Part shown: positions 25,584 through 34,263 of the stretch, in pieces
Numbering within the stretch: position 1 is the first letter of the stretch
How the letters are laid out: each line of letters opens with the position of its first letter
Assembly (NCBI GenBank): GCA_036510655.1
Contig: DATCDQ010000113.1
Location: forward strand, 1 to 64,000
Source: Rathayibacter_A sp036510655
GTDB lineage: Bacteria; Actinomycetota; Actinomycetes; Actinomycetales; Microbacteriaceae
Length of the DNA stretch: 64,000 nt
Direction: 5' to 3'
Made by a program: the position numbers and the translations under genes
Notes under the pieces: generated by a model
Database searches by the model: none
What the model was told of the DNA's origin: nothing
Seen by the model: only the letters and a program-made list of their open reading frames with translations

Positions 25584-25690
25584 CGTTGCGTGCAGCCGGA
25601 AGCCCATGACATCGATCGACGTCGCCGTGGGCTGTCGTTTTCTATTCGTGACACAGTCGGGCCGCGATCTGCGGCCGAGGGCGGGCGTTC

Positions 25691-26017
25691 GTGGGCTATC
25701 TATTTCTCGGCATTGCGATCGCCGCCGAGGTCATCGCCACAACGTTCCTCAAACTCACTTCTGGGGAAAGTGCACGCTGGTGGGCGTACGTCGTCGTCGT
25801 GGTCGGCTACATCGCGGCGTTCGTGAGCCTCTCGGCATCGCTGGCGCACGGCATCCCGCTCGGGATCGCCTACGCGGTCTGGGCCGGCGCCGGGGTGGTG
25901 ATGGTCGCAATCATTAGTTGGTTGGTCTTCCACGAAGCGATGACGCTCGCGCAAATGGCTGGAATCGCACTGGTGCTTGGCGGGGTTGCACTGCTCGAGC
26001 TCGGCGGAGCGCACTGA
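25691..26017 (+). CDS. small multidrug resistance (SMR) family transporter
   Basis: 108-residue four-helix membrane protein. Glu13 in IAIAAEVIATTFLKLT corresponds to the essential membrane-embedded Glu14 of EmrE. The helices continue with GIPLGIAYAVWAGAGVVMVAIISWLVFHEAMTLAQ, the SMR signature. The start is GTG 25691. Subtypes include drug/proton antiporters, guanidinium exporters and, in some members, betaine or choline exporters. The position just before the betaine island makes the last possibility attractive but unproven. A short stem (AAACGG/CCGTTT at 26023-26040) follows the stop. Confidence 0.88.
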   Translation: MGYLFLGIAIAAEVIATTFLKLTSGESARWWAYVVVVVGYIAAFVSLSASLAHGIPLGIAYAVWAGAGVVMVAIISWLVFHEAMTLAQMAGIALVLGGVALLELGGAH

Positions 26018-26043
26018 GCGGTAAACGGAGTTGACCGTTTGGC

Positions 26044-26103
26044 TTGACAGGCGAGCGCCATCAGGAACATGATGTTGCATATAATGAGTCATGTTGTACA
26101 TGA
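26044..26103 (+). promoter_or_regulatory. promoter and palindromic operators of the Rieske operon
   Basis: TTGACA (26044-26049) and CATGAT 18 nt downstream form a candidate promoter; a perfect TATAAT also occurs at 26080-26085. Two palindromes follow: AACAT-G-ATGTT (26066-26076) and TCATGT-TGT-ACATGA (26089-26103). ACATGATG is directly repeated 31 bp apart. ACAT/ATGT words also occur before the IclR/betA pair, so the IclR-type regulator is a candidate binder. Confidence 0.55.
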
Positions 26104-26121
26104 TGCGAACAAAGGAGTTCG

Positions 26122-26460
26122 ATGAGGATCTGCTCTCTCGAAGATATTCCCCTCGGTGAGGCGATGAGGATTGACATGGTTACTCCTCCGATCGCGATCT
26201 TCCACACCGAAGACGATGAATTCTTTGCGCTCGACGACACGTGTACTCATCAGAACGCGTCTTTGGCCGACGGTTGGGTCGAAGACGGCAGCGTGGAATG
26301 TCCGCTGCACGCCTCGCGGTTTGATCTGAGGACCGGCGAAGTCGACGCTCCACCGGCCAAAAGACCGGTGCGCGCACACGAGGTTTCGATCGTCGATGGC
26401 GACATTTACGTGGCGATCTCGGAGGCGGTACCCAATTTGCCACCGGGCACGAGCTACTAG
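26122..26460 (+). CDS. Rieske [2Fe-2S] ferredoxin
   Basis: 112-residue soluble Rieske ferredoxin of the BphF type. Cys41-x-His43 (CTHQNASLADG) and Cys60-x2-His63 (CPLHASRFDL) coordinate the cluster. No signal peptide or membrane segment is present. ATG 26122 has AAAGGAG five bases upstream. It is followed at 10 bp by a FAD ferredoxin reductase and then by the Rieske oxygenase, so it most likely shuttles electrons between them. Confidence 0.92.
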   Translation: MRICSLEDIPLGEAMRIDMVTPPIAIFHTEDDEFFALDDTCTHQNASLADGWVEDGSVECPLHASRFDLRTGEVDAPPAKRPVRAHEVSIVDGDIYVAISEAVPNLPPGTSY

Positions 26461-26470
26461 GGCGTGCCGG

Positions 26471-27691
26471 ATGCACGACATCAAAACCGTCACAGTCGTG
26501 GGTGCAGGGTTGGCCGGGCACGCGAGCGCGCGTGCGCTACGACGGCAGGGCTTCGACGGGTCCATCACGATCGTCGGCGATGAATCGCACCGCCCGTACG
26601 ACCGGCCTCCATTGACCAAGGAATATCTCGCAGGCGCAATCGACGAGGAAGAGCTGTCGCTCGAGGCCGAAGGGGAGGACCTCGGCGCAGCCTGGATACT
26701 CGGGACACCGGCGATCGACCTCGACCCCGCACAGCGTGCCGTCACACTGGCCGATGGCACGACGTTGCGGTCGGATGTCGTGATCCTCGCCACCGGATCC
26801 TCCGCACGAACCTTCCCGTGGCTGCCACCCGGTGCGCACGTCCTGCGCACACTTGAGGAAGCGAACGCGCTCAAGTCGGAACTGGTTCCCGGGGCGCACC
26901 TGGTCGTGGTGGGGTCCGGTTTCATCGGTCTCGAGGTTGCGTCGACCGCGCGCGGCCTGGGCCTCGACGTCACGGTTTTGGGGTCCTCAGACACCCTGTT
27001 GGGCCGCACGCTCGGCCCCGTCGTTGGGGTTGCCGTGCAGGAACTTCAGCACAGTCACGGAATCGTGATCAGGAACAATGCACCGGTCACCGCAATCCGT
27101 GGAACGGAACGAGTGACCGGGGTCGAGTTGCTCTCCGGCGAAATAGTGCCGGCCGACGTGGTGGTTGTCGGGATCGGGTCGATCCCCGCGGTGGACTGGT
27201 TGGCCGGCTCCGGACTGGACCTGCCTGACGGCGTCGCCTGCGGCGAGTTCGGGGCGACGGATGCACCAGGTGTCATTGCGGTCGGAGACTGCTGCGCCTG
27301 GTTCGACCCGATTCGGGGTCGCCATCATCGGGTGGCGCACTGGACCGACTCCCGTGAACGGCCTGTCGCGGCCATCCATGCCTTGCTGACCGGGCAACGG
27401 CCGGCTCGTCCGCTCAGGCCGAGCTACGTGTGGTCAGATCAGTGCGGCTCTCGCATTCAGTTCGCAGGCCGTCTGCTTGGTTCAGAAGAGGCGACGACGG
27501 AAGCCGGAAGCCTCGAAACCGGAGACCTGTTCCAGGTGTTCCGACGCGCCGGCGAACCGGTGGCGGTCGTCGGGATCAACCAACAGCACCTGGTCGCCAC
27601 CTGGACAAAACGCCTCGCCGCAGCCGCAGCACAGACCGCGACCGCAGCCGCGGCACAACCCGAACATGTACCGGAGCGAACTCTGGCATGA
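26471..27691 (+). CDS. FAD-dependent ferredoxin reductase
   Basis: 406-residue reductase of the BphA4/putidaredoxin reductase type. VTVVGAGLAGHASARALRRQG binds FAD, VILATGSSARTFPW follows, LVVVGSGFIGLEVASTARGLG binds NAD(P)H, and VIAVGDCCAW is the second FAD contact. The C-terminal domain contains YVWSDQCGSRIQFAGR, typical of oxygenase-coupled reductases. The last 30 residues are Ala/Thr/Gln-rich and probably disordered. ATG 26471 sits 10 bp after the ferredoxin stop. It is the likely NAD(P)H-input component of the betaine monooxygenase. Confidence 0.92.
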   Translation: MHDIKTVTVVGAGLAGHASARALRRQGFDGSITIVGDESHRPYDRPPLTKEYLAGAIDEEELSLEAEGEDLGAAWILGTPAIDLDPAQRAVTLADGTTLRSDVVILATGSSARTFPWLPPGAHVLRTLEEANALKSELVPGAHLVVVGSGFIGLEVASTARGLGLDVTVLGSSDTLLGRTLGPVVGVAVQELQHSHGIVIRNNAPVTAIRGTERVTGVELLSGEIVPADVVVVGIGSIPAVDWLAGSGLDLPDGVACGEFGATDAPGVIAVGDCCAWFDPIRGRHHRVAHWTDSRERPVAAIHALLTGQRPARPLRPSYVWSDQCGSRIQFAGRLLGSEEATTEAGSLETGDLFQVFRRAGEPVAVVGINQQHLVATWTKRLAAAAAQTATAAAAQPEHVPERTLA

Positions 27692-27745
27692 GAACGAGAG
27701 GCTGCCCCGCTTCTCCAGCACGACCGAATAGGAGCACGATGCATC

Positions 27746-28879
27746 ATGATCATTGAACAAATTGAGGAGCCTCTCGCCGGGTCACTGATGCCGACGCTGT
27801 CGGGGTCTGCGTATACGGACCCCGAGGTCTTCGCGATGGAGCAGGAGAAGCTGTTCGAGAAATGCTGGTTCTGCGTGGTCAGGGGCAGCGAGATCGCGAA
27901 GCCCGGCGCATTCAAGACCGTTCAAGTCGGCCGTGAGCGACTTATTGTCAGCCGCAACCGCAAAGGTGAGGCCCGAGCGTTCTACAACGTCTGCCGGCAC
28001 CGCGGAAAGCAAGTGCTCCTCGGAGAAAGCGCGGACGGCCAGCGGGCTTTCCAGTGCGGCTATCACGCGTGGACATACGATCTTGATGGCAAGCTCATTG
28101 CAGCCCCGAACCTGACCGACATGCCGGACATCGACCGCCACGAGCGCGGGTTGATCCCGGTTCACGTGCGCGAGTGGCTGGGCTATATCTGGGTCTGCCT
28201 GGCCGATGAACCGCCATCGTTCGAGGAGACCGTTCTCGGCGAAGTCGTCAGCAGACTCGGCGAAGTCTCAAACCTCGACCACTACCAGGTTGAAAGCCTT
28301 TCCGTCGGCAAACGCATCACCTACGATGTCGCAGCGAACTGGAAGCTCATCATCGAGAACTTCATGGAGTGCTACCACTGCGCGACCATCCACCCCGAGC
28401 TCACCGAGGTGTTGCCGGAGTTCGCCAACGGCCTGTCTGCGCAGTACTACGTGAACCACGGGGCGGAGTTCGGCGAGAATATCGAAGGATTCACCGTCGA
28501 CGGGTCAGAGGGCGTCGACCTCCTGCCCGGTGTGGCAGAGGATCAAGCCCGCCGATACTATGCCATCACGATTAAGCCGCAGGTCTTCATCAACATGGTG
28601 CCGGACCACATCATCTTCCATCGGATGTTCCCGATGGCGGCTGATCGCACGGTGATCGAATGCGATTGGCTATACCTTCCCAGTGTCGTCGACAGCGGGC
28701 GGGATCTCAGCAAGTCCGTCGAGCTGTTTGATCGGGTCAATCGCCAGGACTTCACAGCCTGCCAGGAGACCCAGCCGACGATGTCCTCGCGGATTTATGA
28801 GAATGGCGGCGTGCTCGTTCCGGCTGAGCACCACATTGGCATCTTCCACGAGTGGCATCGGAATCTCATGTCGTCATGA
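27746..28879 (+). CDS. Rieske oxygenase, probable glycine betaine monooxygenase
   Basis: 377-residue ring-hydroxylating-type oxygenase alpha subunit. The Rieske ligands are Cys83-x-His85 (CRHRGKQ) and Cys104-x2-His107 (CGYHAWTYD). The mononuclear iron motif is NFMECYHCATIHPE, with Glu208, His211 and His216. The overall sequence, lacking a beta subunit, fits the GbcA/choline-monooxygenase branch. It would remove one methyl group of glycine betaine as formaldehyde, giving dimethylglycine. The choline oxidation genes and dimethylglycine oxidase downstream support this. Instead of a GbcB-type reductase, the operon supplies a separate ferredoxin and reductase. Confidence 0.85.
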   Translation: MIIEQIEEPLAGSLMPTLSGSAYTDPEVFAMEQEKLFEKCWFCVVRGSEIAKPGAFKTVQVGRERLIVSRNRKGEARAFYNVCRHRGKQVLLGESADGQRAFQCGYHAWTYDLDGKLIAAPNLTDMPDIDRHERGLIPVHVREWLGYIWVCLADEPPSFEETVLGEVVSRLGEVSNLDHYQVESLSVGKRITYDVAANWKLIIENFMECYHCATIHPELTEVLPEFANGLSAQYYVNHGAEFGENIEGFTVDGSEGVDLLPGVAEDQARRYYAITIKPQVFINMVPDHIIFHRMFPMAADRTVIECDWLYLPSVVDSGRDLSKSVELFDRVNRQDFTACQETQPTMSSRIYENGGVLVPAEHHIGIFHEWHRNLMSS

Positions 28880-28893
28880 CCGGTCGCGGTGGA

Positions 28894-29667
28894 TCAGCGC
28901 AAGTAGCCCATTCTGGCGCTGATCTTCGCGGCGGCCGCCATGACCGCGGCCGCATGCTCACGCGTCTGCTCCGGCCGCATCCGGTAACTGGGCCCCGAAA
29001 CCGACAACGCGGCGATCACCGCGCCTCCGATTCCCCTGATTGGCGCCGCGATCGCGTTCAGGCCCATTTCGAGTTCGCTGTGACTAGTTGCGAACCCGTC
29101 AGCGGTCGCATCGGCGAGTTCGGCGGCCAGAACGACGGGATCGGTGACGGTCGCCGGCGTGAACGACGGCAGTGTCGTCGTCAAGAACTCGACTCTCGCC
29201 GACTCCGGCCGCCAAGCGAGCAAGATTTTGCCGGAACTGGTGGCATGCAACGGAGTGGAACGGCCGACCCAATTGTTCACGGTGACGGCGCCCTTGCCGT
29301 CGGCTTGGTAGACGTTGACGGCGAAGTCGTCCTGGAGAACGGCGATATTCACGGTTTCGCCGAGTTCTGCAGCAAGTTCGTCGCAGATCTCGGCGCCTTG
29401 AACGGTGACATCCAGCCTCGAATGGATGGACCCGGCCAAACGCAGCACGGTCGGCCCGAGGCGATACCGTCCGCGGGCTCCCGCAATCTCCACCACCCCG
29501 CGCAGCCGAAGCACTGCCAGAAGTCGCGACACGGTCGACCGGTGCACGCCGAGCTCGACCGCCACCTCGGAAACCGTCGCTTCGCCGTGTCTGGCGATGA
29601 TCTCCAGAACCGTCACAGCTCGATCGACGGACTGTGCGCCGGTTACGTCGCTATTCTCGTTGCTCAT
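28894..29667 (-). CDS. IclR family transcriptional regulator
   Basis: 257 residues: N-terminal winged helix (SVDRAVTVLEIIARHGEATVSEVAVELGVHRSTVSRLLAVLRLRG) and a C-terminal IclR effector domain (residues 80-250: LHATSSGKILLAW, GFATSHSELEMGLNAIAAPI). It lies between the Rieske operon and the divergent betA operon. It is therefore a good candidate repressor or activator of both, probably responding to choline, betaine or dimethylglycine. The gene converges with the Rieske oxygenase, 14 bp away. Confidence 0.92.
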   Translation of the reverse strand: MSNENSDVTGAQSVDRAVTVLEIIARHGEATVSEVAVELGVHRSTVSRLLAVLRLRGVVEIAGARGRYRLGPTVLRLAGSIHSRLDVTVQGAEICDELAAELGETVNIAVLQDDFAVNVYQADGKGAVTVNNWVGRSTPLHATSSGKILLAWRPESARVEFLTTTLPSFTPATVTDPVVLAAELADATADGFATSHSELEMGLNAIAAPIRGIGGAVIAALSVSGPSYRMRPEQTREHAAAVMAAAAKISARMGYLR

Positions 29668-29681
29668 AGTGCGCCTAACCT

Positions 29682-29692
29682 ACATTCGATGT
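29682..29692. promoter_or_regulatory. palindrome between iclR-type gene and betA
   Basis: ACAT-TCG-ATGT is a perfect 4-3-4 palindrome in the 56-bp divergent gap. It shares ACAT/ATGT words with the two palindromes before the Rieske ferredoxin gene, and is a candidate site for the IclR-type protein. Confidence 0.45.
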
Positions 29693-29723
29693 GCCACCCT
29701 ACGCCACAAGGAAGACTCGACTG

Positions 29724-31376
29724 ATGATCACAACAACCTTCGACTATGTCATCGTGGGCGGTGGCAGCGCCGGCTGCGTATTGGCCGACCGGCTCAGCGC
29801 CGACGGCACTCGGAGCGTACTCGTGTTGGAGGCGGGTCGCAGCGACTACCCGTGGGACCTGTTCATCCAGATGCCGGCCGCACTGATGTTCCCCAGCGGG
29901 AATCCGTTCTACGACTGGCGCTATGAATCCGACCCGGAACCACACATGAACGGCCGCAGAGTCGCGCACGCACGCGGCAAAGTCCTCGGCGGATCGAGTT
30001 CGATCAACGGCATGATCTTCCAGCGCGGCAACCCGCTGGATTTCGAGCGGTGGGCTGCAGATCGGGGCATGGAGAGTTGGTCCTTCGGCCGCTGCCTACC
30101 CTATTTCCGGCGGATGGAGAACTGTCTGGCGGCCGATCGCGACGATGAACTGCGAGGCAAGGGCGGGCCGCTCGTGCTCGAACGCGGGCCGGCGACCAAC
30201 CCATTATTCGGTGCCTTCTTCGATGCGGCCGTTGAAGCCGGATACCCGCGTACCCCGGACGTGAACGGCTACCAGCAGGAAGGGTTCGCGCCGTTCGACC
30301 GCAACGTGCACAATGGGCAGCGACTGTCGGCGGCTCGCGCGTACCTCCGGCCGAATCGGCACCGCCGCAATCTCACCGTCCGCACCCGCGCGCTCGTGAC
30401 CGAGATTATGTTCTCCGGAACGCGTGCGACGGGCGTTCGCTTCCGCCACCGCAATCAGACCGAGCAGGTCAGCGCGGGTGAGGTCATCCTCTGCGGGGGA
30501 GCGATCAATACGCCGCAGCTGCTGCAGCTGTCTGGAATCGGCGACGCGGCTGAGCTGGCAAAGTTGGGGATTCGCGCCGTCGTCGATCTGCCGGGGGTGG
30601 GTGAGAATTTGCAGGACCACCTCGAGGTGTACATCCAGCACGCGTGTCTTGAGCCGGTGACCATGCAGCCCTACCTGGCAAAGCGGCGCTACCCGATGAT
30701 CGGGCTGCAATGGATGCTGTTCAAAAGCGGGCCGGCGGCATCCAACCATTTCGAGGGCGGTGGATTTGTCAGGTCGAACGACGACGTCGCCTACCCGAAT
30801 CTCATGTTCCACTTCCTGCCGATCTCGGTGCGCTACGACGGGAGCGGGATTGACCACAATCATGGCTATCAGGTGCACGTCGGCCCGATGTACTCGGATG
30901 CGAGGGGCGCCGTGAAGATCACCTCGCGCGACCCGCGCAAGCACCCGTCGATCCGGTTCAACTATTTGTCGACCGACCAGGATCGTCGCGAATGGGTCGA
31001 GGCCGTCCGGGTGGCTCGCGCCATCCTCGCCCAGCCCGCAATGAACCCGTACAACGGCGGCGAAACATCGCCTGGCTCCGACGTTCAGACGGATCAACAG
31101 ATTCTCGACTGGGTCGCCCGCGACGCCGAGACCGCGTTGCATCCGTCGTGCACGGCGAAGATGGGGCCATCCAGCGACCCCATGGCTGTCACAGACCCAC
31201 TGACGATGCGCGTGCATGGCACGCAAGGCTTGCGCGTCGTCGATGCGTCGGCCATGCCGTACATCACGAACGGCAACATCTATGCGCCGGTGATGATGCT
31301 GGCGGAGAAGGCAGCCGACTTGATCCTCGAGCGCGAACCGATGGCCTCGAGCGACGCAGCGTTCTACCGACATTAG
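29724..31376 (+). CDS. betA: choline dehydrogenase (GMC oxidoreductase)
   Basis: 550-residue FAD enzyme of the GMC family. DYVIVGGGSAGCVLADRLS is the N-terminal ADP-binding motif; HARGKVLGGSSSINGMIFQRG is GMC signature 1, and GAINTPQLLQLSGIG is signature 2. The C-terminal HPSCTAKMG carries the catalytic histidine region, followed by NGNIYAPVMMLAEKAADLI. It oxidises choline to betaine aldehyde. ATG 29724 has AAGGAAG upstream; a GTG at 29691 would overlap the palindrome and is less likely. betB follows after a 211-bp gap with its own promoter. Confidence 0.92.
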   Translation: MITTTFDYVIVGGGSAGCVLADRLSADGTRSVLVLEAGRSDYPWDLFIQMPAALMFPSGNPFYDWRYESDPEPHMNGRRVAHARGKVLGGSSSINGMIFQRGNPLDFERWAADRGMESWSFGRCLPYFRRMENCLAADRDDELRGKGGPLVLERGPATNPLFGAFFDAAVEAGYPRTPDVNGYQQEGFAPFDRNVHNGQRLSAARAYLRPNRHRRNLTVRTRALVTEIMFSGTRATGVRFRHRNQTEQVSAGEVILCGGAINTPQLLQLSGIGDAAELAKLGIRAVVDLPGVGENLQDHLEVYIQHACLEPVTMQPYLAKRRYPMIGLQWMLFKSGPAASNHFEGGGFVRSNDDVAYPNLMFHFLPISVRYDGSGIDHNHGYQVHVGPMYSDARGAVKITSRDPRKHPSIRFNYLSTDQDRREWVEAVRVARAILAQPAMNPYNGGETSPGSDVQTDQQILDWVARDAETALHPSCTAKMGPSSDPMAVTDPLTMRVHGTQGLRVVDASAMPYITNGNIYAPVMMLAEKAADLILEREPMASSDAAFYRH

Positions 31377-31421
31377 GTCGGTCTTGAGCACAGCGGCCGC
31401 CCGGCGACTTTCGCTCTTTGC

Positions 31422-31488
31422 TTGACATCGTTGTGGTCCGCGCCAGAGAATGTTGCAGACACAGCGACGTGATGCAGATGATGCAACA
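31422..31488 (+). promoter_or_regulatory. betB promoter with inverted TGTTGCA words
   Basis: TTGACA (31422-31427) and GAGAAT 18 nt downstream form a candidate promoter. TGTTGCA (31451-31457) and TGCAACA (31482-31488) form an inverted repeat with 24-nt spacing just after it. TGTTGCA also occurs at 26073-26079 before the Rieske operon. Confidence 0.5.
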
Positions 31489-31587
31489 GTTCGGATTTAT
31501 CCGGCATGTCGCTTGCCTGAGGTGCTTCCACAGCAGCGCTCGACGAAGAACTACCCCGGTCGAGCAGAACCCGAAGGACGATAAAAC

Positions 31588-33123
31588 GTGAGCAGTTCGT
31601 CACCCGCAGTCACCACCGCCGAAGCAGAGATCAGCGCTGAAGCGGAAGTCAGCGTCGAGGGCCTCTACGTCGGCGGCCAGTGGGTGGCATCAACGGGCGG
31701 CGAGGTCACGCAGATCTGTTGCCCGGCAGACGGAAGCCCGGTCGCCACAGTGGTTCGCGGCAGCAAGGCGGACGCAGAACGTGCCATCGCCGCAGCGCGT
31801 GCCGCATTCGACGGCGGCGCGTGGACATCCGTCACTGAAAAAGAGCGCGGTGCGCTTCTGCACCGAACCGCAGATCTGCTGGCTCGGGACAAGCACCTCT
31901 ACGCCCGAGCCGAATCGTTGGACACCGGCAAACGACTGGTCGAGTCCGAATATGACCTGGACGACATCATCGCCTGCTTCCGCTATTTCGGCGACGTCGC
32001 AGCCGCCGACGCCGGCCGGGTCGTCGAGACCGGCAACCCCGACGCGATCAGCCGGATCGTGTACGCGCCAGTCGGGGTCTGCTCCCTGATCACGCCCTGG
32101 AATTATCCGCTACTTCAAGTATCGTGGAAGGTGGCGCCCGCCCTGCTGGCAGGAAACACCTTCGTGCTGAAACCGAGTGAGTTGACGCCGTCGACAGCGA
32201 TCCTCTTGATGAAGACGCTGACCGAGGCCGGGCTCCCAGCCGGGGTTGCCAATTTAGTGACCGGCACAGGGGTCGAAGTCGGGGCGGTGCTCAGTTCGGA
32301 TCCGCGGGTCGATCTCGTCTCATTTACCGGCGGCCTGAATACCGGCAAGACGATCATGGCGGCCGGAGCGGCAACAGTGAAGCGGGTCGCGCTGGAGCTC
32401 GGCGGAAAGAATCCCAACATCGTCTTCGCCGACACCGACTTCGAAACCGTGGTCGATCACATCCTGACCGCGGTCTTTCTCCATTCCGGTCAGGTCTGCT
32501 CCGCAGGCGCCCGGTTGCTGATCGCCGCGGAGATCCACGACGACGTGCTGAACGAGGTCGTGAGTCGGGCACGCCGGATTCGCCTCGGCGGACCCTTCGA
32601 CAGGTCGGCTCAGGCCGGGCCGCTGATCTCCGCGGAGCATCGGCAGAAGGTGCACGCCTACGTGCAACGAGGCATCGCCGAAGGCGCGACACTCCGGTGC
32701 GGCGGCGTCATGCCGAGCGATCCGGCACTGGCTGACGGCTTCTACTACCCGCCGACGGTGCTCGACGATTGCCACACCGGCATGTCAGTGACCCGAGACG
32801 AATCCTTCGGTCCCGTGCTGACCGTGGAGACGTTCCGAACCGAGGCCGAGGCCGTGCGTCTGGCGAACGACACAGACTACGGGCTCGCCGGCGCTGTCTG
32901 GACCTCGGATGCGTCGCGAGCGCAGCGCGTTGCCGGTGCTCTCCGCTGCGGGACGGTCTGGATCAATGACTACCATCCGTACGTGCCACAAGCCGAATGG
33001 GGCGGCTTCGGGCAGTCCGGCAACGGCCGGGAGCTCGGGCCGGCCGGCTTGGCCGAATACCGCGAGACGAAGCACATCTGGCAGAACATCGACCCCAAAC
33101 CGCAGCGATGGTTCGCTGTGTGA
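31588..33123 (+). CDS. betB: betaine aldehyde dehydrogenase
   Basis: NAD(P)-dependent aldehyde dehydrogenase of 511 residues, converting betaine aldehyde to glycine betaine. SLITPWNYPLLQVSWKVAPALLAGNTFVLKPSE, VALELGGKNPNIVFAD (catalytic Glu) and HSGQVCSAGARLLI (catalytic Cys) are all intact; the C-terminal WINDYHPYVPQAEWGGFGQSGNGRELG matches the betaine aldehyde subgroup. GTG 31588 follows AAGGA. The first 23 residues are an Ala/Glu/Ser-rich repeat-like tail (AEAEISAEAEVSVE). It heads the operon with the ABC transporter genes. Confidence 0.93.
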   Translation: MSSSSPAVTTAEAEISAEAEVSVEGLYVGGQWVASTGGEVTQICCPADGSPVATVVRGSKADAERAIAAARAAFDGGAWTSVTEKERGALLHRTADLLARDKHLYARAESLDTGKRLVESEYDLDDIIACFRYFGDVAAADAGRVVETGNPDAISRIVYAPVGVCSLITPWNYPLLQVSWKVAPALLAGNTFVLKPSELTPSTAILLMKTLTEAGLPAGVANLVTGTGVEVGAVLSSDPRVDLVSFTGGLNTGKTIMAAGAATVKRVALELGGKNPNIVFADTDFETVVDHILTAVFLHSGQVCSAGARLLIAAEIHDDVLNEVVSRARRIRLGGPFDRSAQAGPLISAEHRQKVHAYVQRGIAEGATLRCGGVMPSDPALADGFYYPPTVLDDCHTGMSVTRDESFGPVLTVETFRTEAEAVRLANDTDYGLAGAVWTSDASRAQRVAGALRCGTVWINDYHPYVPQAEWGGFGQSGNGRELGPAGLAEYRETKHIWQNIDPKPQRWFAV

Positions 33124-33183
33124 TCTCAGACCCCAGTGACTCACTCCTTCAGTGACACTCCTTCAACGACGCAGGGAACAACG

Positions 33184-34263
33184 ATGAGCACGATTGCACC
33201 GGCTGAGTCCGCGATAGAACGCGACAGCGCGTCCGAAGGCGCTGACTTCTCCATCAGAAACCTCTGGAAAGTGTTCGGGTCCGAAGCTGCGAAGATCGCG
33301 GCCGACGATTCGATGGCAGAACTGAGTGCTGCGGACATTCTCGAGAAGACCGGATGCGTCGCGGCTGTTCGCAACGTCAGTTTCGACGTCGGACGCGGCG
33401 AGGTGTTCGTCATCATGGGGCTTTCCGGGTCCGGAAAGTCGACCCTCGTTCGGTGCTTCACGCGATTGATCGAGCCGACCGCCGGTGAAGTGCTGATGGA
33501 GGGGCGCAATGTCCTAAGCCTCGGCACCAAGGATCTCCGCGATGTGCGGCGCCGCAAGGTCTCGATGGTCTTTCAGCACTTCGGACTGCTCCCTTTCCGC
33601 TCCGTGATCGACAATGTGTCGTTCGGGCTGGAGATTCGGGGGATCGGCAAGGCCGCCCGCCGGGCTCGCGCGCACGAGGTGATCGAACTCGTCGGGTTGC
33701 ACGGTTATGAGGAGCGTTTTCCGGATCAACTTTCCGGCGGTATGCAACAGCGTGTCGGCTTGGCTCGGGCGCTCGCGTCAGACCCCGACGTCCTGCTGTT
33801 CGATGAGCCGTTCTCCGCGTTGGACCCCTTGATCAGGCGTGACATGCAGGCCGAGGTGATCCGGCTGCACCGCGACATGGGCAAGACGATGGTCTTCGTC
33901 ACTCACGACTTGAACGAAGCGCTCAAGCTCGGAGACCGCATCCTGATCATGGGTCATGGTGAGTTAGTTCAAATCGGCACCGGTGACGAGTTGGTCGGGG
34001 CACCGGCCAATGACTACGTCGCGGACTTCGTCTCGGATGTTTCGCGAGCACAAGTCCTCACCGTCAAATGGGTGGTCCAACCCGTACCAGACGGGCTCGC
34101 TGGCGACGGGCCGAGTGTTCCGTCAGACATGGTCATCATCGATGCGATTCCCACGGTGCTTGCCTCACCGATTCCCGTGCGGGTCGTCGACAACGGCACG
34201 GTGATCGGCGTCATCGACCGTGACGCTGTTCTGCGTGAAGTTGCCGGAGTGAAAAGCTTCTGA
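33184..34263 (+). CDS. proV: glycine betaine/choline ABC transporter ATPase
   Basis: ProV/OpuAA-type ATPase of 359 residues. Walker A GLSGSGKST, Q-loop FQHFGLLPF, signature LSGGMQQRVGLARAL and Walker B VLLFDEPFSALDP are present; the insert before the Walker A (AADILEKTG) is typical of quaternary-amine importers. The C-terminal extension after the nucleotide-binding domain resembles a degenerate CBS regulatory region. ATG 33184 is preferred over GTG 33136. Its stop overlaps the permease start. Energises import of betaine, choline or a related osmolyte. Confidence 0.93.
   Translation: MSTIAPAESAIERDSASEGADFSIRNLWKVFGSEAAKIAADDSMAELSAADILEKTGCVAAVRNVSFDVGRGEVFVIMGLSGSGKSTLVRCFTRLIEPTAGEVLMEGRNVLSLGTKDLRDVRRRKVSMVFQHFGLLPFRSVIDNVSFGLEIRGIGKAARRARAHEVIELVGLHGYEERFPDQLSGGMQQRVGLARALASDPDVLLFDEPFSALDPLIRRDMQAEVIRLHRDMGKTMVFVTHDLNEALKLGDRILIMGHGELVQIGTGDELVGAPANDYVADFVSDVSRAQVLTVKWVVQPVPDGLAGDGPSVPSDMVIIDAIPTVLASPIPVRVVDNGTVIGVIDRDAVLREVAGVKSF

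Noticed and set aside
25444..25690. Possible ORF in the gap between the GlcG-family gene and the SMR gene
   Set aside because: The frames there are Arg/Pro-rich shadows, and the gap contains a strong terminator hairpin.
26080..26085. Perfect TATAAT considered as the -10 of the Rieske operon
   Set aside because: It has no -35 at 16-18 nt; the TTGACA upstream is 30 nt away and pairs better with CATGAT. I kept it only as a note in the promoter entry.
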